Source: Chitinimonas arctica (GTDB taxonomy: Bacteria > Pseudomonadota > Gammaproteobacteria > Burkholderiales > Chitinimonadaceae). From it: a stretch of 64,000 bases of DNA. The stretch lies in assembly GCF_007431345.1 (NCBI RefSeq), contig NZ_CP041730.1, positions 3,286,001-3,350,000 of the forward strand, given 5' to 3'. Under the pieces are notes generated by a model that saw nothing but the letters and a program-made list of their open reading frames with translations, did not search any database and was not told the origin of the DNA. Position numbers and translations under genes: made by a program. Position 1 is the stretch's first letter. Each line of letters opens with the position of its first letter. Shown piece by piece: positions 9,230 through 17,594 of this stretch.

Positions 9230-10843
9230 TTATGGCGTAGCCGCCTCCCGCATATTGGCAGCCGAGGCGACCTGGTTGCGGCCATGGTTCTTGGCAAAGT
9301 AAAGCGCGGCATCGGCGGCGTGCAGCACGTCGGCCAGCTGGTTGCCGTCTTCGGGGTAGGCGGCGATGCCGATCGAAACGGTGAATTTCAAAATCCGGTC
9401 GCGATACTTCACGCCCATCTGTTCCACCGACTGGCGAAACTGCTCGGCCCGCTGTCGGGTGGTGGCAAGACTGGCGCCGTTCAGGATGACGGTGAATTCC
9501 TCACCGCCATAGCGACAGGCCACATCGCCGGAGCGCAGGCTTGATTTCAGCTGGGCGGAGAACTCGCGCAACACGTCGTCGCCCACTTCATGGCCATAGT
9601 TGTCGTTGATGGCCTTGAAGTGATCCAGATCCAGCATCATCAGGCCGACCGATCGATTGCTGCGCTTGGCGCGCCGTTCGGCATCGTCCTGGGCGCCGTC
9701 AAGGTAGCGGCGGTTGTACAGGCCGGTCAGCGGGTCGTGGGTGGCTTCGTTGAACAGTGCTTCGCGCGTCTTCAGGCCGACCAGGGCCAGGGCGGCGCGC
9801 TTGGCGACGCCATCGAGAAAAGCCGACTCGTGCAGGCCACGCGGCTGGCGCAAATGGAGCAGGCCCAGGGTCTCGCCGTTGCCGATCAACGGTACGCAGA
9901 CGTGATCGCTGTCATCGCTGACATGCTGGCAATGCAGGTTCTGTTGCAAGGCATCGGCCGGATGGATCTGCCCACGCCGCAAGGCCCAGCAATTGGCGGG
10001 CGGAAAGGTGCGCTCGGCTTCCGGCAGCACGCCCCAGCTACTTTCCGCATTGACCAGGCCGGACTCGTCTTCGATCAGGTAGACCGCCCCGGCCGGCGCT
10101 TCCAGATAGCCGGCGGAAAAATTGCACAGCACGTGCGACAGCTCCTGCACAGAAACGCAGCTCTGCATCAAGTCGCCCATCTTGTTCAGTTGCTCCATTT
10201 CATTGGAGCGCGCCGCTTGCTGGCGCAGCGTTTCTTCCAGCTTGCGGTTGAGGATCTGCAATTCGTTCTGCATGCGCTGTCGGTCGGCAACTTCGCCCTG
10301 CAGGCGGGCATTGGTTTCCGCCAATTCGGCGGTGCGTTCCACCACATTGGCTTCCAGGGTTTCGGACAGCAGCCGCAGTTCTTCCTCGCTGGCCTTCAGT
10401 TCCATCTCCTTGTCCTTGCGGGCGGCGATTTCGTCCTGCAGCTTGATATTGGCCTCCGACAATTGGCGCGGACTGGGAAAGGCGCGGATCTGCGGAATCA
10501 GCCGCCATAGCACGATGGCGGTCATCAGCGAGATCACGCCGGTTGCCAGGCGCGTCCAGGCATCCAGCCAGTAGATGGGCTGCCAGATGGTGATGATGTC
10601 GAATATATGGGTGGCGCCGCAGGCCAGGATAAAGGCGGCGAACATCAGCATCACGCGGTTGAAATGCAGGTCGGCGCGGCTGCGGGTCACGATGACCAGG
10701 GCCACCGGGATACTGAAATAAGCAATAGCGATCAAGGCGTTGGCGATGACATAGGTCCACAGCAGGGTGCTGGACCAGGCAAAGCAATAGCCATGGGGTA
10801 TGAAGCCGCTGCTGGCAAATAGCTGCATCAAGCCATCGAACAT
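9230..10843 (-). CDS. Diguanylate cyclase with ethylene-receptor-like membrane domain, GAF and GGDEF
   Basis: The 537-residue inner-membrane protein probably makes cyclic di-GMP. An upstream GTG (10849) is in frame, but GAGG five bases before the ATG at 10843 favours that start. Residues ~20-115 form three membrane helices that resemble the ETR1 ethylene-binding domain: AYFSIP at 41-46 and CGATH at 75-79, with plant spacing. The copper ligands Cys75 and His79 and residues Tyr42, Ile45, Pro46 and Ile72 are kept, but the position of ETR1 Asp25 is Asn35. A coiled coil (~125-210), a GAF-like domain (~220-365) and a GGDEF domain with RYGGEEF (444-450) follow, so the cyclase site looks active. The ligand is unknown. 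Confidence 0.88.
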   Translation of the reverse strand: MFDGLMQLFASSGFIPHGYCFAWSSTLLWTYVIANALIAIAYFSIPVALVIVTRSRADLHFNRVMLMFAAFILACGATHIFDIITIWQPIYWLDAWTRLATGVISLMTAIVLWRLIPQIRAFPSPRQLSEANIKLQDEIAARKDKEMELKASEEELRLLSETLEANVVERTAELAETNARLQGEVADRQRMQNELQILNRKLEETLRQQAARSNEMEQLNKMGDLMQSCVSVQELSHVLCNFSAGYLEAPAGAVYLIEDESGLVNAESSWGVLPEAERTFPPANCWALRRGQIHPADALQQNLHCQHVSDDSDHVCVPLIGNGETLGLLHLRQPRGLHESAFLDGVAKRAALALVGLKTREALFNEATHDPLTGLYNRRYLDGAQDDAERRAKRSNRSVGLMMLDLDHFKAINDNYGHEVGDDVLREFSAQLKSSLRSGDVACRYGGEEFTVILNGASLATTRQRAEQFRQSVEQMGVKYRDRILKFTVSIGIAAYPEDGNQLADVLHAADAALYFAKNHGRNQVASAANMREAATP

Positions 10844-11088
10844 GTTCACCTCTTGTTGAGCATATTATTCTGCGCCAAGCAGCATGATTATCGGCGAGCT
10901 ATTTCATTAATCCATGTTTTTTTAAATTAATCTTCAGCGTGGAATGCCGACGCATGGGCTAGCTCCGCTTAGCAAGCCACGTTCCCAAAACTGGCGGGAT
11001 CGTATGAAAAAATCACGGCGGCGCGCCTGAGCCGGCAAGTTCCGCCAGCTCAGCTCAGCTTATGTGCTGTGGGGGGATAGTCCATCCT

Positions 11089-11706
11089 TCAAATGGAGGA
11101 GGCGCGGCCACTTTCTCCGACGACCAGGGATTGGGTATGGCCGCGTACCCGCCAATTTGCATTGGTCAGTGCGGTCAGGACGTGATCGCGCCATACCCCG
11201 GCGATCAGTAGGTAGGCTGGTGCATAACCCTCCCGGCGGAATCCCAGCTTGGCCAACAGGCGGCCGCTGCGTTCATTGTCCGGTAGATGGTTGGCGGATA
11301 GGCGATGCAGGTTGAATTCCGCGAAAATCCACTCGATAGCAAGCGACAAGGCGCGGTACATCCGTCCCTTGCCCCATTCGGTCACCGCCAGTGAATATCC
11401 CAGTACCGCGGCGTGGTGGGGATAGTCGGACAGGGCCGAGAAGTTGATCGTGCCGATCACCGTGCGGTCGTCGGGTTCGAGCACCAGCAAGCACGCGCTG
11501 CGGCCGTCCTGGAATTGCGCGCGATTCAGCACGATACGGGTCAGGCAGGCTTCGGCGCTGTAGTAGCTTTCCGGGCGGCGTGGCTCGACCGGTGCAAAAG
11601 CGTTTCGATTGACTTGCAGGTACGTCAGGAAGGCCGTGACATCCTGGCTGCCGGCCAGGCGAACGATAAGGCTACCGTCGGAGAGGTGAGGGGGAGTCGG
11701 CGTCAT
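11089..11706 (-). CDS. GNAT N-acetyltransferase, RimJ/RimL type
   Basis: The ~205-residue cytoplasmic protein resembles RimJ-type enzymes that acetylate protein N-termini or related amines using acetyl-CoA. Features are the ACLLVLEP strand, IGTINFSAL, the acetyl-CoA loop region YSLAVTEWGKGRMYRAL, and the family-typical HRLSANHLPDNERSGRLLAKLGFRREGYAP. The longest frame begins at 11760, but alignment to the family suggests the ATG at 11706 (MTPTPPHL). No strong ribosome site separates the two. It stands alone between the diguanylate cyclase and cytochrome genes. The substrate cannot be read from the sequence. Confidence 0.85.
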   Translation of the reverse strand: MTPTPPHLSDGSLIVRLAGSQDVTAFLTYLQVNRNAFAPVEPRRPESYYSAEACLTRIVLNRAQFQDGRSACLLVLEPDDRTVIGTINFSALSDYPHHAAVLGYSLAVTEWGKGRMYRALSLAIEWIFAEFNLHRLSANHLPDNERSGRLLAKLGFRREGYAPAYLLIAGVWRDHVLTALTNANWRVRGHTQSLVVGESGRASSI

Positions 11707-11818
11707 GGTGGTTCTAGCGTTCGATTGCCGGCAAGCCATTCCGCAGGGCGTCTGCCGCACTCGCGCGGTGCAGGCGCTGCCGGTGGGAAGCCGGCAACGC
11801 TGCGCGCCGCCGTGCCGG

Positions 11819-12145
11819 CTAACGTGCCATATTCAGCTTGCTTGGCTGCGATGCGAACCAGGCGGATAGATTGTCGATTTCGGCTTTCGACAGCGCTTTG
11901 GCCTGGTCGGCCATGATGGCATTGCTGCGTGCGCCGCTTTGGTAATCCCTTAGTGCCTTGCGCAGATAATCCGGGTGTTGGCCGGCCAGGATGGGATATT
12001 GCGGATTGGTGCTATTGCCGTCGGCCAGATGGCAGCTGGCGCAGACCTGTTCGGATTTTGCCTTGCCGGCGGCCAGATCGGCGGCTTGGGCGGTGAGCGC
12101 CAGACAGCTCAGGGCCGCGAGGGTGAAGCGGAAAGCGCGATTCAT
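11819..12145 (-). CDS. Small periplasmic cytochrome c
   Basis: The 108-residue class I c-type cytochrome has a signal peptide (cleaved after AQA, residue ~21), one CASCH haem-attachment site at about residues 35-39 and a likely axial Met in AIMADQAK. The stretch LAGQHPDYLRKALRDYQSG is typical of the c4/c553-like domain. It would carry electrons in the periplasm. The ATG overlaps the stop of the upstream cytochrome gene (ATGA, 12142-12145), so the two are co-translated and may act as a pair equivalent to a split dihaem c4. It could also be a subunit of a periplasmic dehydrogenase. Confidence 0.9.
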   Translation of the reverse strand: MNRAFRFTLAALSCLALTAQAADLAAGKAKSEQVCASCHLADGNSTNPQYPILAGQHPDYLRKALRDYQSGARSNAIMADQAKALSKAEIDNLSAWFASQPSKLNMAR

Positions 12146-12474
12146 TTGGCTTCCTTCTTGGCGGCGTAAAAGGCGGCCAGATCGGCGATATCCTGATCGG
12201 ACAGCTGCGCGGCGACCGCGACCATGGACGGATGCTTGCGTGCGCCGGTCCTATAGGCCTGCAGGGCCGAAGCCAGGTAATCGGCGTGCTGTCCGCCAAT
12301 CTTGGGCACCCGGTACACCTCCGGATAGGCGGTGTGGTAGCCGGGAATGCCGTGGCAGCCCACGCACATCGAATTCTTCTTCGCGCCGGCCGTCGGGTCG
12401 CCCGCCGCCGCGCTTGCGGCCAGGGGCAGAGCCATCATCAGGCCCAGCGCCAGCCATGTTGGCTTGTGCTGCAT
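12142..12474 (-). CDS. Small periplasmic cytochrome c, first gene of the pair
   Basis: The 110-residue product has a signal peptide ending near ASA, one CVGCH haem site and a candidate Met ligand in KHPSMVAVAA. IGGQHADYLASALQAYRTG mirrors the partner cytochrome, pointing to duplication. A GTG at 12480 is in frame, but GGGAGG five bases before the ATG at 12474 decides the start. It is divergent from the MerR-type regulator at 12620 across 145 bases, so that regulator is a candidate controller. Confidence 0.9.
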   Translation of the reverse strand: MQHKPTWLALGLMMALPLAASAAAGDPTAGAKKNSMCVGCHGIPGYHTAYPEVYRVPKIGGQHADYLASALQAYRTGARKHPSMVAVAAQLSDQDIADLAAFYAAKKEAK

Positions 12475-12619
12475 TGTCACCTCCCATATAGGTATATTGC
12501 TTCAGCGGGGGAGTCGCCGAAATCCGAAGCATTGTAACGACGCGGCGGTCGGCACGCCAATGGCGGGGTATCGGCGTTATCATGCGCGCATCGTCCCTCT
12601 TCTTAGCGCTAGCGTAGAC

Positions 12620-13531
12620 ATGTCTGCTGATCCCTTGCTCGGACTCAACATAAGTGCCGTTGAGCGCGAAACCGGCCTTTCCAAGGAACTGTTGCGAATC
12701 TGGGAACGGCGCTACGGTTTTCCCCTGCCGGCGCGCGATGCCCAGGGTGACCGGGTCTATCCCTCGGAGCAGGTCGAGAAGTTGCGCCTGGTGCGGCGGC
12801 TGCTGGACCGTGGCCTGCGCCCCAGCAAGATCGTGCGGAGCGAAGTGGCCGAACTGGCACGCCTGCTGGAGAGCATGGGCAACGGCGACAAGCATGGCCA
12901 ATCGGCCGCCGACATCGATCCCCTGATCCGCAGCCTGACCAGCCGTGACCTGGGCGAGTTGCAGCGCCATCTGCAAGGCGAACTGGTCGTGCGCGGCTTG
13001 CGCGACTTCGTCGCCGAATATATGCCGCGCGCCAATACCCGTATCGGCGAGGCCTGGTTCTCCGGCGAGATCGGCGCGTGGCAGGAACACTGCTATGTCG
13101 AACAGATCGGCCAGACCGTGCGCATGGCGACCAATGCCCTGAACCAGCCCCTGGCGCCGCCGCGCGTGCTGCTGACCACGCCTGCCGGCGAACAGCACGG
13201 CCTGGGCCTGCTGATGGTGGAAGCCATGCTGCGCATGCAGTCTTGCCAGACATGGTCGCTGGGGGTGTCGCTGCCGCTGGACGATATCGTCATGGCGGCC
13301 ACCGAATTCGGCTGCGATATCATTGCCTTGTCCCTTTCCGCCAGTTTCCCGCAGCGCGAGGCGGCCGAACTGGCTGCCGTGCTGCGGCAACGCCTGCCGC
13401 GCGCGATCTCGCTCTGGCTGGGCGGTGCGGGCGTGGCGGGGCTGAAACGTTTGCCGGAAGGGGTGGTGCGGATAGACCGGCTGGTAGAGATCGCGCCGGC
13501 GGTGAACGCGTGGCGGGCGGGCCGGCCGTAG
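12620..13531 (+). CDS. MerR-family regulator with CarH/LitR-like cobalamin-binding domains
   Basis: The 303-residue protein has an N-terminal MerR winged helix (residues ~8-75, with LRIWERRYGFPLPARD). The helical-bundle domain holds Trp146-x9-Glu156-His157, the Wx9EH signature of adenosylcobalamin photoreceptors of the CarH/LitR type. A Rossmann-like B12 domain follows with Glu191-Gln-His193-Gly-Leu-Gly196, matching the ExHxxG lower-ligand motif. Family knowledge: such proteins repress genes in the dark with AdoCbl and release DNA in light. An in-frame upstream ATG at 12560 exists, but the MerR domain begins right after 12620. Targets are unknown; the divergent cytochrome genes are the nearest. 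Confidence 0.85.
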   Translation: MSADPLLGLNISAVERETGLSKELLRIWERRYGFPLPARDAQGDRVYPSEQVEKLRLVRRLLDRGLRPSKIVRSEVAELARLLESMGNGDKHGQSAADIDPLIRSLTSRDLGELQRHLQGELVVRGLRDFVAEYMPRANTRIGEAWFSGEIGAWQEHCYVEQIGQTVRMATNALNQPLAPPRVLLTTPAGEQHGLGLLMVEAMLRMQSCQTWSLGVSLPLDDIVMAATEFGCDIIALSLSASFPQREAAELAAVLRQRLPRAISLWLGGAGVAGLKRLPEGVVRIDRLVEIAPAVNAWRAGRP

Positions 13532-13542
13532 TCGCGGGGGAG

Positions 13543-14292
13543 CTATTCTTCGTGTGGGCTATGGCGGTCGGGCACCGCCACCGCCACTTGCCGGACGCGC
13601 GCGCCGGCACGCTTCCAGCTGGGGGCGATCAGGCGCATGCCGCGCACCCGCTTGACCATCTCCAGGCAGTAGACGCCGCCGCCCACGGGCCACCAGCGAT
13701 CGCCGGCCGCTTCCATGAAGGCGAAACGCTCCTGCCAGCGGGGACTGCTCAGTGGCGGGGCGTAGCAGCAAATACGGCCCCCTTCCGCTTCGAAATCCAA
13801 CAGGGCCAGCCAATCCTTCAGGCGGGGCAGGGAGAGGAACTGGCCTTGCCAGGGCACGCCGCGACGGCGCTTGCCCAGCCGCGCCGCACCCCACAAACTA
13901 CGTGGATTGAAACCGGTCAGGACCAACCGGCCTTCCGGTACCAGGACCCGTTCGACTTCGCGCAAGACGGCACGGGGATCGGGATGGAAATCCAGGGTGT
14001 GCGGCAGCAGCAGCAAATCCACGCTGGCCGCCGGAAAAGGCAATTGGCGTGGGTCGCAGCTCAGCTGGCAGCCGTCGGACAAGCCTGCCACCAGGCGGGT
14101 AGGCATGCGATTGGCCTGCAGCAGCGGCAAGCCGGGCAATTCCAATTGCACGGCGTAGTAACCGAACACATCGGCCACTGCCCGGTCAAAGAAACGACGC
14201 TCCCGCTCCAGCACATACTGGCCCAGCGGGCTGGCCAGCCACACGGCGAACTGCTCGTGGGACGGCAAGGAATTGATATTGGAGACACGCAT
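13543..14292 (-). CDS. SAM-dependent methyltransferase next to gloB
   Basis: The 249-residue class I methyltransferase has a short, diverged SAM-binding region. The post-I/II area CDPRQLPFPAASVDLLLLPHTLDFHPDPRAVLREV and VLVPEGRLVLTGFNPRSLWG are recognisable and typical of the methyltransferase found beside gloB in many proteobacteria. The start at 14292 overlaps the divergent gloB ATG (14291) by two bases. A longer frame to 14328 would run into gloB. The classical GxGxG loop is not evident, so the substrate and even activity are uncertain. Confidence 0.78.
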   Translation of the reverse strand: MRVSNINSLPSHEQFAVWLASPLGQYVLERERRFFDRAVADVFGYYAVQLELPGLPLLQANRMPTRLVAGLSDGCQLSCDPRQLPFPAASVDLLLLPHTLDFHPDPRAVLREVERVLVPEGRLVLTGFNPRSLWGAARLGKRRRGVPWQGQFLSLPRLKDWLALLDFEAEGGRICCYAPPLSSPRWQERFAFMEAAGDRWWPVGGGVYCLEMVKRVRGMRLIAPSWKRAGARVRQVAVAVPDRHSPHEE

Positions 14293-15052
14293 GCTGGCAA
14301 TCCTGCCTGTTCCTATCCTCAAGGACAACTATGTTTGGTTGCTGCACCAGCACGGCCTGGCGGTAGTGGTCGATCCCGGCGAGGCCGCACCGGTCGCGGC
14401 GCGGCTGGCGCAGTTGAATTTGCGGCTGGCCGCCATCCTGATCACCCACCATCACGGTGATCATACCGGCGGTCTGGCCGGTCTGCGCGCAGCGTTTGGC
14501 TGCCCGGTCTTCGGCCCGCCGACCGTTACCGGCGTGGACCGCCCGGTGGCGGAGGGCGACCGGGTGGCGCTGGACGATATCCAGCTCCGCTTCGACGTCA
14601 TGGCCGTCCCTGGCCACACCCTCGACCACCTGGCCTATTTCGGGCATGGCGCGCTATTTTGCGGCGACACCTTGTTCGCTTGCGGCTGCGGCCGCCTGTT
14701 CGAAGGCTCGCCGGCCCAGATGCAGGCCTCGCTGGCCCGGCTGGCCGCGCTGCCGGGCGACACGCTGCTGTGCTGTACCCATGAATATACGCTTGCCAAC
14801 GAACGCTTTGCGCGCGCGGTGGAGCCGCACAATGCCGCCTTGCTGGCGCGCATGGAACACGATGAGGCGTGCCGCTCCCGGGGCGAGCCGACGCTGCCCG
14901 GAAATTTGGCTTGCGAGGCTGCAACCAATCCCTTTCTGCGCTGGTCAGAACCGGCGGTTATCGCGGCGGCTCGACTTCATGGCGCGCTCGATGATAGCCC
15001 GCGGCAGGTTTTTACCGCGCTGCGCCGCTGGAAGGACGATTTCCGGGCCTGA
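14291..15052 (+). CDS. gloB: Hydroxyacylglutathione hydrolase (glyoxalase II)
   Basis: The 253-residue metallo-beta-lactamase-fold enzyme hydrolyses S-lactoylglutathione in methylglyoxal detoxification. The binuclear metal motif THHHGDHTGG is near residues 56-65. The downstream ligands are in PGHTLDH, FCGDTLFACGCGRLFEG and CTHEYTLANERFA, and the C-terminal glutathione-binding region ends with RRWKDDFRA. GGAGA five bases ahead of the ATG supports this start over the TTG at 14273. It is divergent from the methyltransferase with overlapping start codons, so the promoters must lie inside the opposite genes. Confidence 0.95.
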   Translation: MLAILPVPILKDNYVWLLHQHGLAVVVDPGEAAPVAARLAQLNLRLAAILITHHHGDHTGGLAGLRAAFGCPVFGPPTVTGVDRPVAEGDRVALDDIQLRFDVMAVPGHTLDHLAYFGHGALFCGDTLFACGCGRLFEGSPAQMQASLARLAALPGDTLLCCTHEYTLANERFARAVEPHNAALLARMEHDEACRSRGEPTLPGNLACEAATNPFLRWSEPAVIAAARLHGALDDSPRQVFTALRRWKDDFRA

Positions 15053-15193
15053 GCCCGATATGCGAGCTGGGTCGTTCAAGCCCGGTAAATGCTGGGTCTG
15101 TGGCACTTGTCTTGCTCTTTCCGTTTGATTATTAAGGCATTTCTGGTTGACGCTCGGCCTTTGTCGCCCTACCATCGCGGCAGTTATCACAAC

Positions 15194-15235
15194 GGCATGT
15201 CCCATCGTTTTCATTCGCTGAGACATGCCTTTTTT
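15194..15235 (+). terminator. Terminator-like hairpin before mltD
   Basis: Eight-base arms GGCATGTC / GACATGCC with a 20-base loop are followed by six T. It may end gloB transcription 140 bases downstream of that gene, or act as a leader structure of mltD. The alternative mltD start at 15225 lies inside the stem, which argues for the start at 15246. Confidence 0.55.
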
Positions 15236-15245
15236 ATTGTTGCCC

Positions 15246-16934
15246 ATGATCAAAATCAAATTCCATCTCGCTCCCCTGTTCGCCCTGGTCGCCGCGCTGT
15301 TCGCGCCGCAGGCCTTTGCCGACGAAGGCGCGATCGTGCCGACGCCCACCGAGTCCGTCGTCAAGCTGCCCGAGGCCGACAACGGCCCGGCCGTTTCCAA
15401 CAGCCCCCTGCTGAATCCATCCGCCAATCCCATGCTGAACAAGCCGGCGCTGGCCCTGCCATCCGAGCAGACCGATCTCTGGGTGCGGGTGCGGCAAGGT
15501 TTCAAGATGGGCGAAGTCGATACCGCCGCGGTACGCGCCCAGGAACGCATCTACGCCAGCAAGCCTGAATATATGCAGCGGGTGATCGAGCGTAGCCGTC
15601 GCTATATGTACTTTATCGTGGGCGAAGTAGAGAAGCGCGGCATGCCTACCGAGATCGCCTTGCTGCCCATCGTCGAAAGCGCCTTCATACCGCGGGCGCA
15701 ATCGCATGCGGCAGCGTCCGGCCTGTGGCAATTCATTCCGTCCACCGGCCAGCGTTACGGCCTGGAGCGTACCTGGTGGTACGACGGACGCCAGGACGTC
15801 ATGGCCGCTACCTACGCGGCGCTGGATTATCTGCAAGACCTGTACAACCTGTTCGGCGATTGGCAGCTGGCGCTGGCCGCCTATAACTGGGGCGAAGGCG
15901 GTGTCGGCCGCGCCCTGGCCAAATCGCGGGCCAAGGGTCTGGAAGATGGCTTCGACAATATCAAGAAGCCGCAGGAAACCGAGAACTACGTGCCCAAGTT
16001 GCTGGCGGTGCGCAATATCATCGCCAATCCGGCCGCTTTCGGCCTCAGTATCCCGGCCATGCCCAACCAGCCCTATTTCCAGCCGGTTTCCACCGGCAAG
16101 CATATGGACTTGCAACTGGCGGCCAAGTTGGCGGGCACGACGGTGGAAGAGCTGCTGCAACTGAATCCAGGCTTGATCCGCCCGGTATTCGCCCACAAGG
16201 AAGACCGCAAGCTCCTGCTGCCGGTGGACAAGGTGGTCGCCTTCGAAGAGAACTTGCAGCGCTACGATAAACCGCTGCTTTCCTGGCAGCCCTATGTCAC
16301 CAAGCGAGGCGAGTCCTTTGAAGGGATTGCCGGCAAATTCGGCATCCAGATGGCCGAACTGCGCGACGTGAACAAGCTAGGCAGCGCCCGGGCCGCCAAT
16401 GGCCAGACCATCCTGGTGCCGATACGCGATAGCGTGGATGTCAGCGAACGACAGAACCTGGCTGCCTTGATCGCCGGTGCCGGCAAGCAGGAAGCCGACC
16501 AGCCGCCAGTCGCCGCCCGCCAGGCCAGTGCCCGCACAGAAAGTCGCACCGAAAGCCGTGCCGAAAGCAGCTACCAGGTGCAGCGCGGCGATACGCTGTT
16601 CTCCATTGCCAAGCGCAATGGCATGACCGCCGCCGAACTGAAGCGCTTGAATGGAATGAGATCCAATCATGTGGCCCAGGGCAGCATCCTCAAGCTGGAA
16701 GATGGCGGCAGGTCGCAAGCGGCCGACAAGCTGGCCAGGTCCGACAAAAACGACAAGGCCGACAGTGCCAAGGCCAGCGCCCAGCGCCAGCATGTGGTGC
16801 GCCGGGGCGATACCCTGGATGAGATTGCCCGGCGCTATGATGTGTCGGTCAGCGACTTGAAGAAGTGGAATCGTCCTGCGGCGAGGGGTGCGCTGCGAGT
16901 GGGCTACAAGCTGCAGATTCGCCACGAAGGCTGA
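15246..16934 (+). CDS. mltD: Membrane-bound lytic murein transglycosylase D with three LysM domains
   Basis: The 562-residue exported enzyme cleaves peptidoglycan glycan strands with formation of 1,6-anhydro-muramyl ends. It has a signal peptide (ALFAPQAFA cleavage, about residue 27). The lysozyme-like SLT domain carries IALLPIVESAF (catalytic Glu) and SGLWQFIPSTGQRYGL, then ALAAYNWGEGGVGRAL. Three LysM modules follow at about residues 350-395 (YVTKRGESFEGIA), 445-490 (YQVQRGDTLFSIA) and 515-560 (HVVRRGDTLDEIA), separated by Lys/Ser-rich linkers. No lipobox Cys is seen after the signal peptide, unlike E. coli MltD. Confidence 0.93.
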   Translation: MIKIKFHLAPLFALVAALFAPQAFADEGAIVPTPTESVVKLPEADNGPAVSNSPLLNPSANPMLNKPALALPSEQTDLWVRVRQGFKMGEVDTAAVRAQERIYASKPEYMQRVIERSRRYMYFIVGEVEKRGMPTEIALLPIVESAFIPRAQSHAAASGLWQFIPSTGQRYGLERTWWYDGRQDVMAATYAALDYLQDLYNLFGDWQLALAAYNWGEGGVGRALAKSRAKGLEDGFDNIKKPQETENYVPKLLAVRNIIANPAAFGLSIPAMPNQPYFQPVSTGKHMDLQLAAKLAGTTVEELLQLNPGLIRPVFAHKEDRKLLLPVDKVVAFEENLQRYDKPLLSWQPYVTKRGESFEGIAGKFGIQMAELRDVNKLGSARAANGQTILVPIRDSVDVSERQNLAALIAGAGKQEADQPPVAARQASARTESRTESRAESSYQVQRGDTLFSIAKRNGMTAAELKRLNGMRSNHVAQGSILKLEDGGRSQAADKLARSDKNDKADSAKASAQRQHVVRRGDTLDEIARRYDVSVSDLKKWNRPAARGALRVGYKLQIRHEG

Positions 16935-16948
16935 TTGCGATTGATAAA

Positions 16949-16976
16949 GGGCATACCGGCGCGAACCGGTGTGCCC
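16949..16976. terminator. Hairpin between convergent mltD and methionine sulfoxide reductase genes
   Basis: Eleven-base arms GGGCATACCGG / CCGGTGTGCCC (one G-T pair) with a six-base loop fill the 49-base gap between convergent genes. There is no strong T-run on either side. Confidence 0.5.
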
Positions 16977-16983
16977 GCCTGCT

Positions 16984-17463
16984 TCAGTAATCGATCGCCG
17001 CCACAAACCGAGCCAGTAGCAATTCCAACCCCATCCGATCAGCATCGCTGAATCGATCGGTCTGCGGACTGTCGATATCGAATACGCCGATCAGCCGGCC
17101 GTTATGGATAACCGGCAGCACAATCTCCGAATTCGAAGCCGAGTCGCAGGCGATATGGCCCGGGAAGGCGTGTACATCGGCCACCACGATGGTTTCGCAC
17201 TGTACGGCGCATGTCCCGCATACTCCGCGGCCGAAAGGGATGCGTACGCAGGCTACCTTGCCCTGGAAGGGGCCGAGTACCAGCTCTTCGCCCCGCGCCA
17301 GATAGAAGCCAGCCCAGTTCAAGTCCGCCAGGGTTTGGTAGATAAAAGCGGAAAACTGCGCCGCCGAGGCAATGAAATCGCGTTCTCCCGCCAGCAGGCT
17401 GTCAAGTTGACGGGCAAGCGCGGCGTAATCCGGCGTGCGGCTTTGATCTGCTGTCTGGAACAT
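16984..17463 (-). CDS. msrC: Free methionine-(R)-sulfoxide reductase (GAF-fold)
   Basis: The 159-residue protein matches the fRMsr family (YebR), which reduces free Met-R-sulfoxide with thioredoxin-type electrons. The catalytic region ACVRIPFGRGVCGT holds Cys72 and Cys82, and GHIACDSASNSEIVLP holds Cys106, the family's three functional cysteines. Cys85 and Cys89 are additional. AGGAG five to six bases upstream fixes the start at 17463, although the frame stays open to 17940. It is monocistronic and convergent with mltD. Confidence 0.94.
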   Translation of the reverse strand: MFQTADQSRTPDYAALARQLDSLLAGERDFIASAAQFSAFIYQTLADLNWAGFYLARGEELVLGPFQGKVACVRIPFGRGVCGTCAVQCETIVVADVHAFPGHIACDSASNSEIVLPVIHNGRLIGVFDIDSPQTDRFSDADRMGLELLLARFVAAIDY

Positions 17464-17594
17464 GGCGACTCCTGAATTCGACGAACTGGTAATGATAGCA
17501 CCGCATGGAACGTGGCTTGTCGGCGCGTGTCTACCTTGCGGCCGGTGTGAAACCGGCCGAAGCGCGATAAGACGACATACAAGGGAGCGATGCG

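Noticed and set aside
13078..14460. A 460-residue plus-strand frame across the MerR regulator and methyltransferase genes
   Set aside because: It overlaps two genes with clear family motifs and has an Ala/Arg/Gln/Gly-rich shadow composition.
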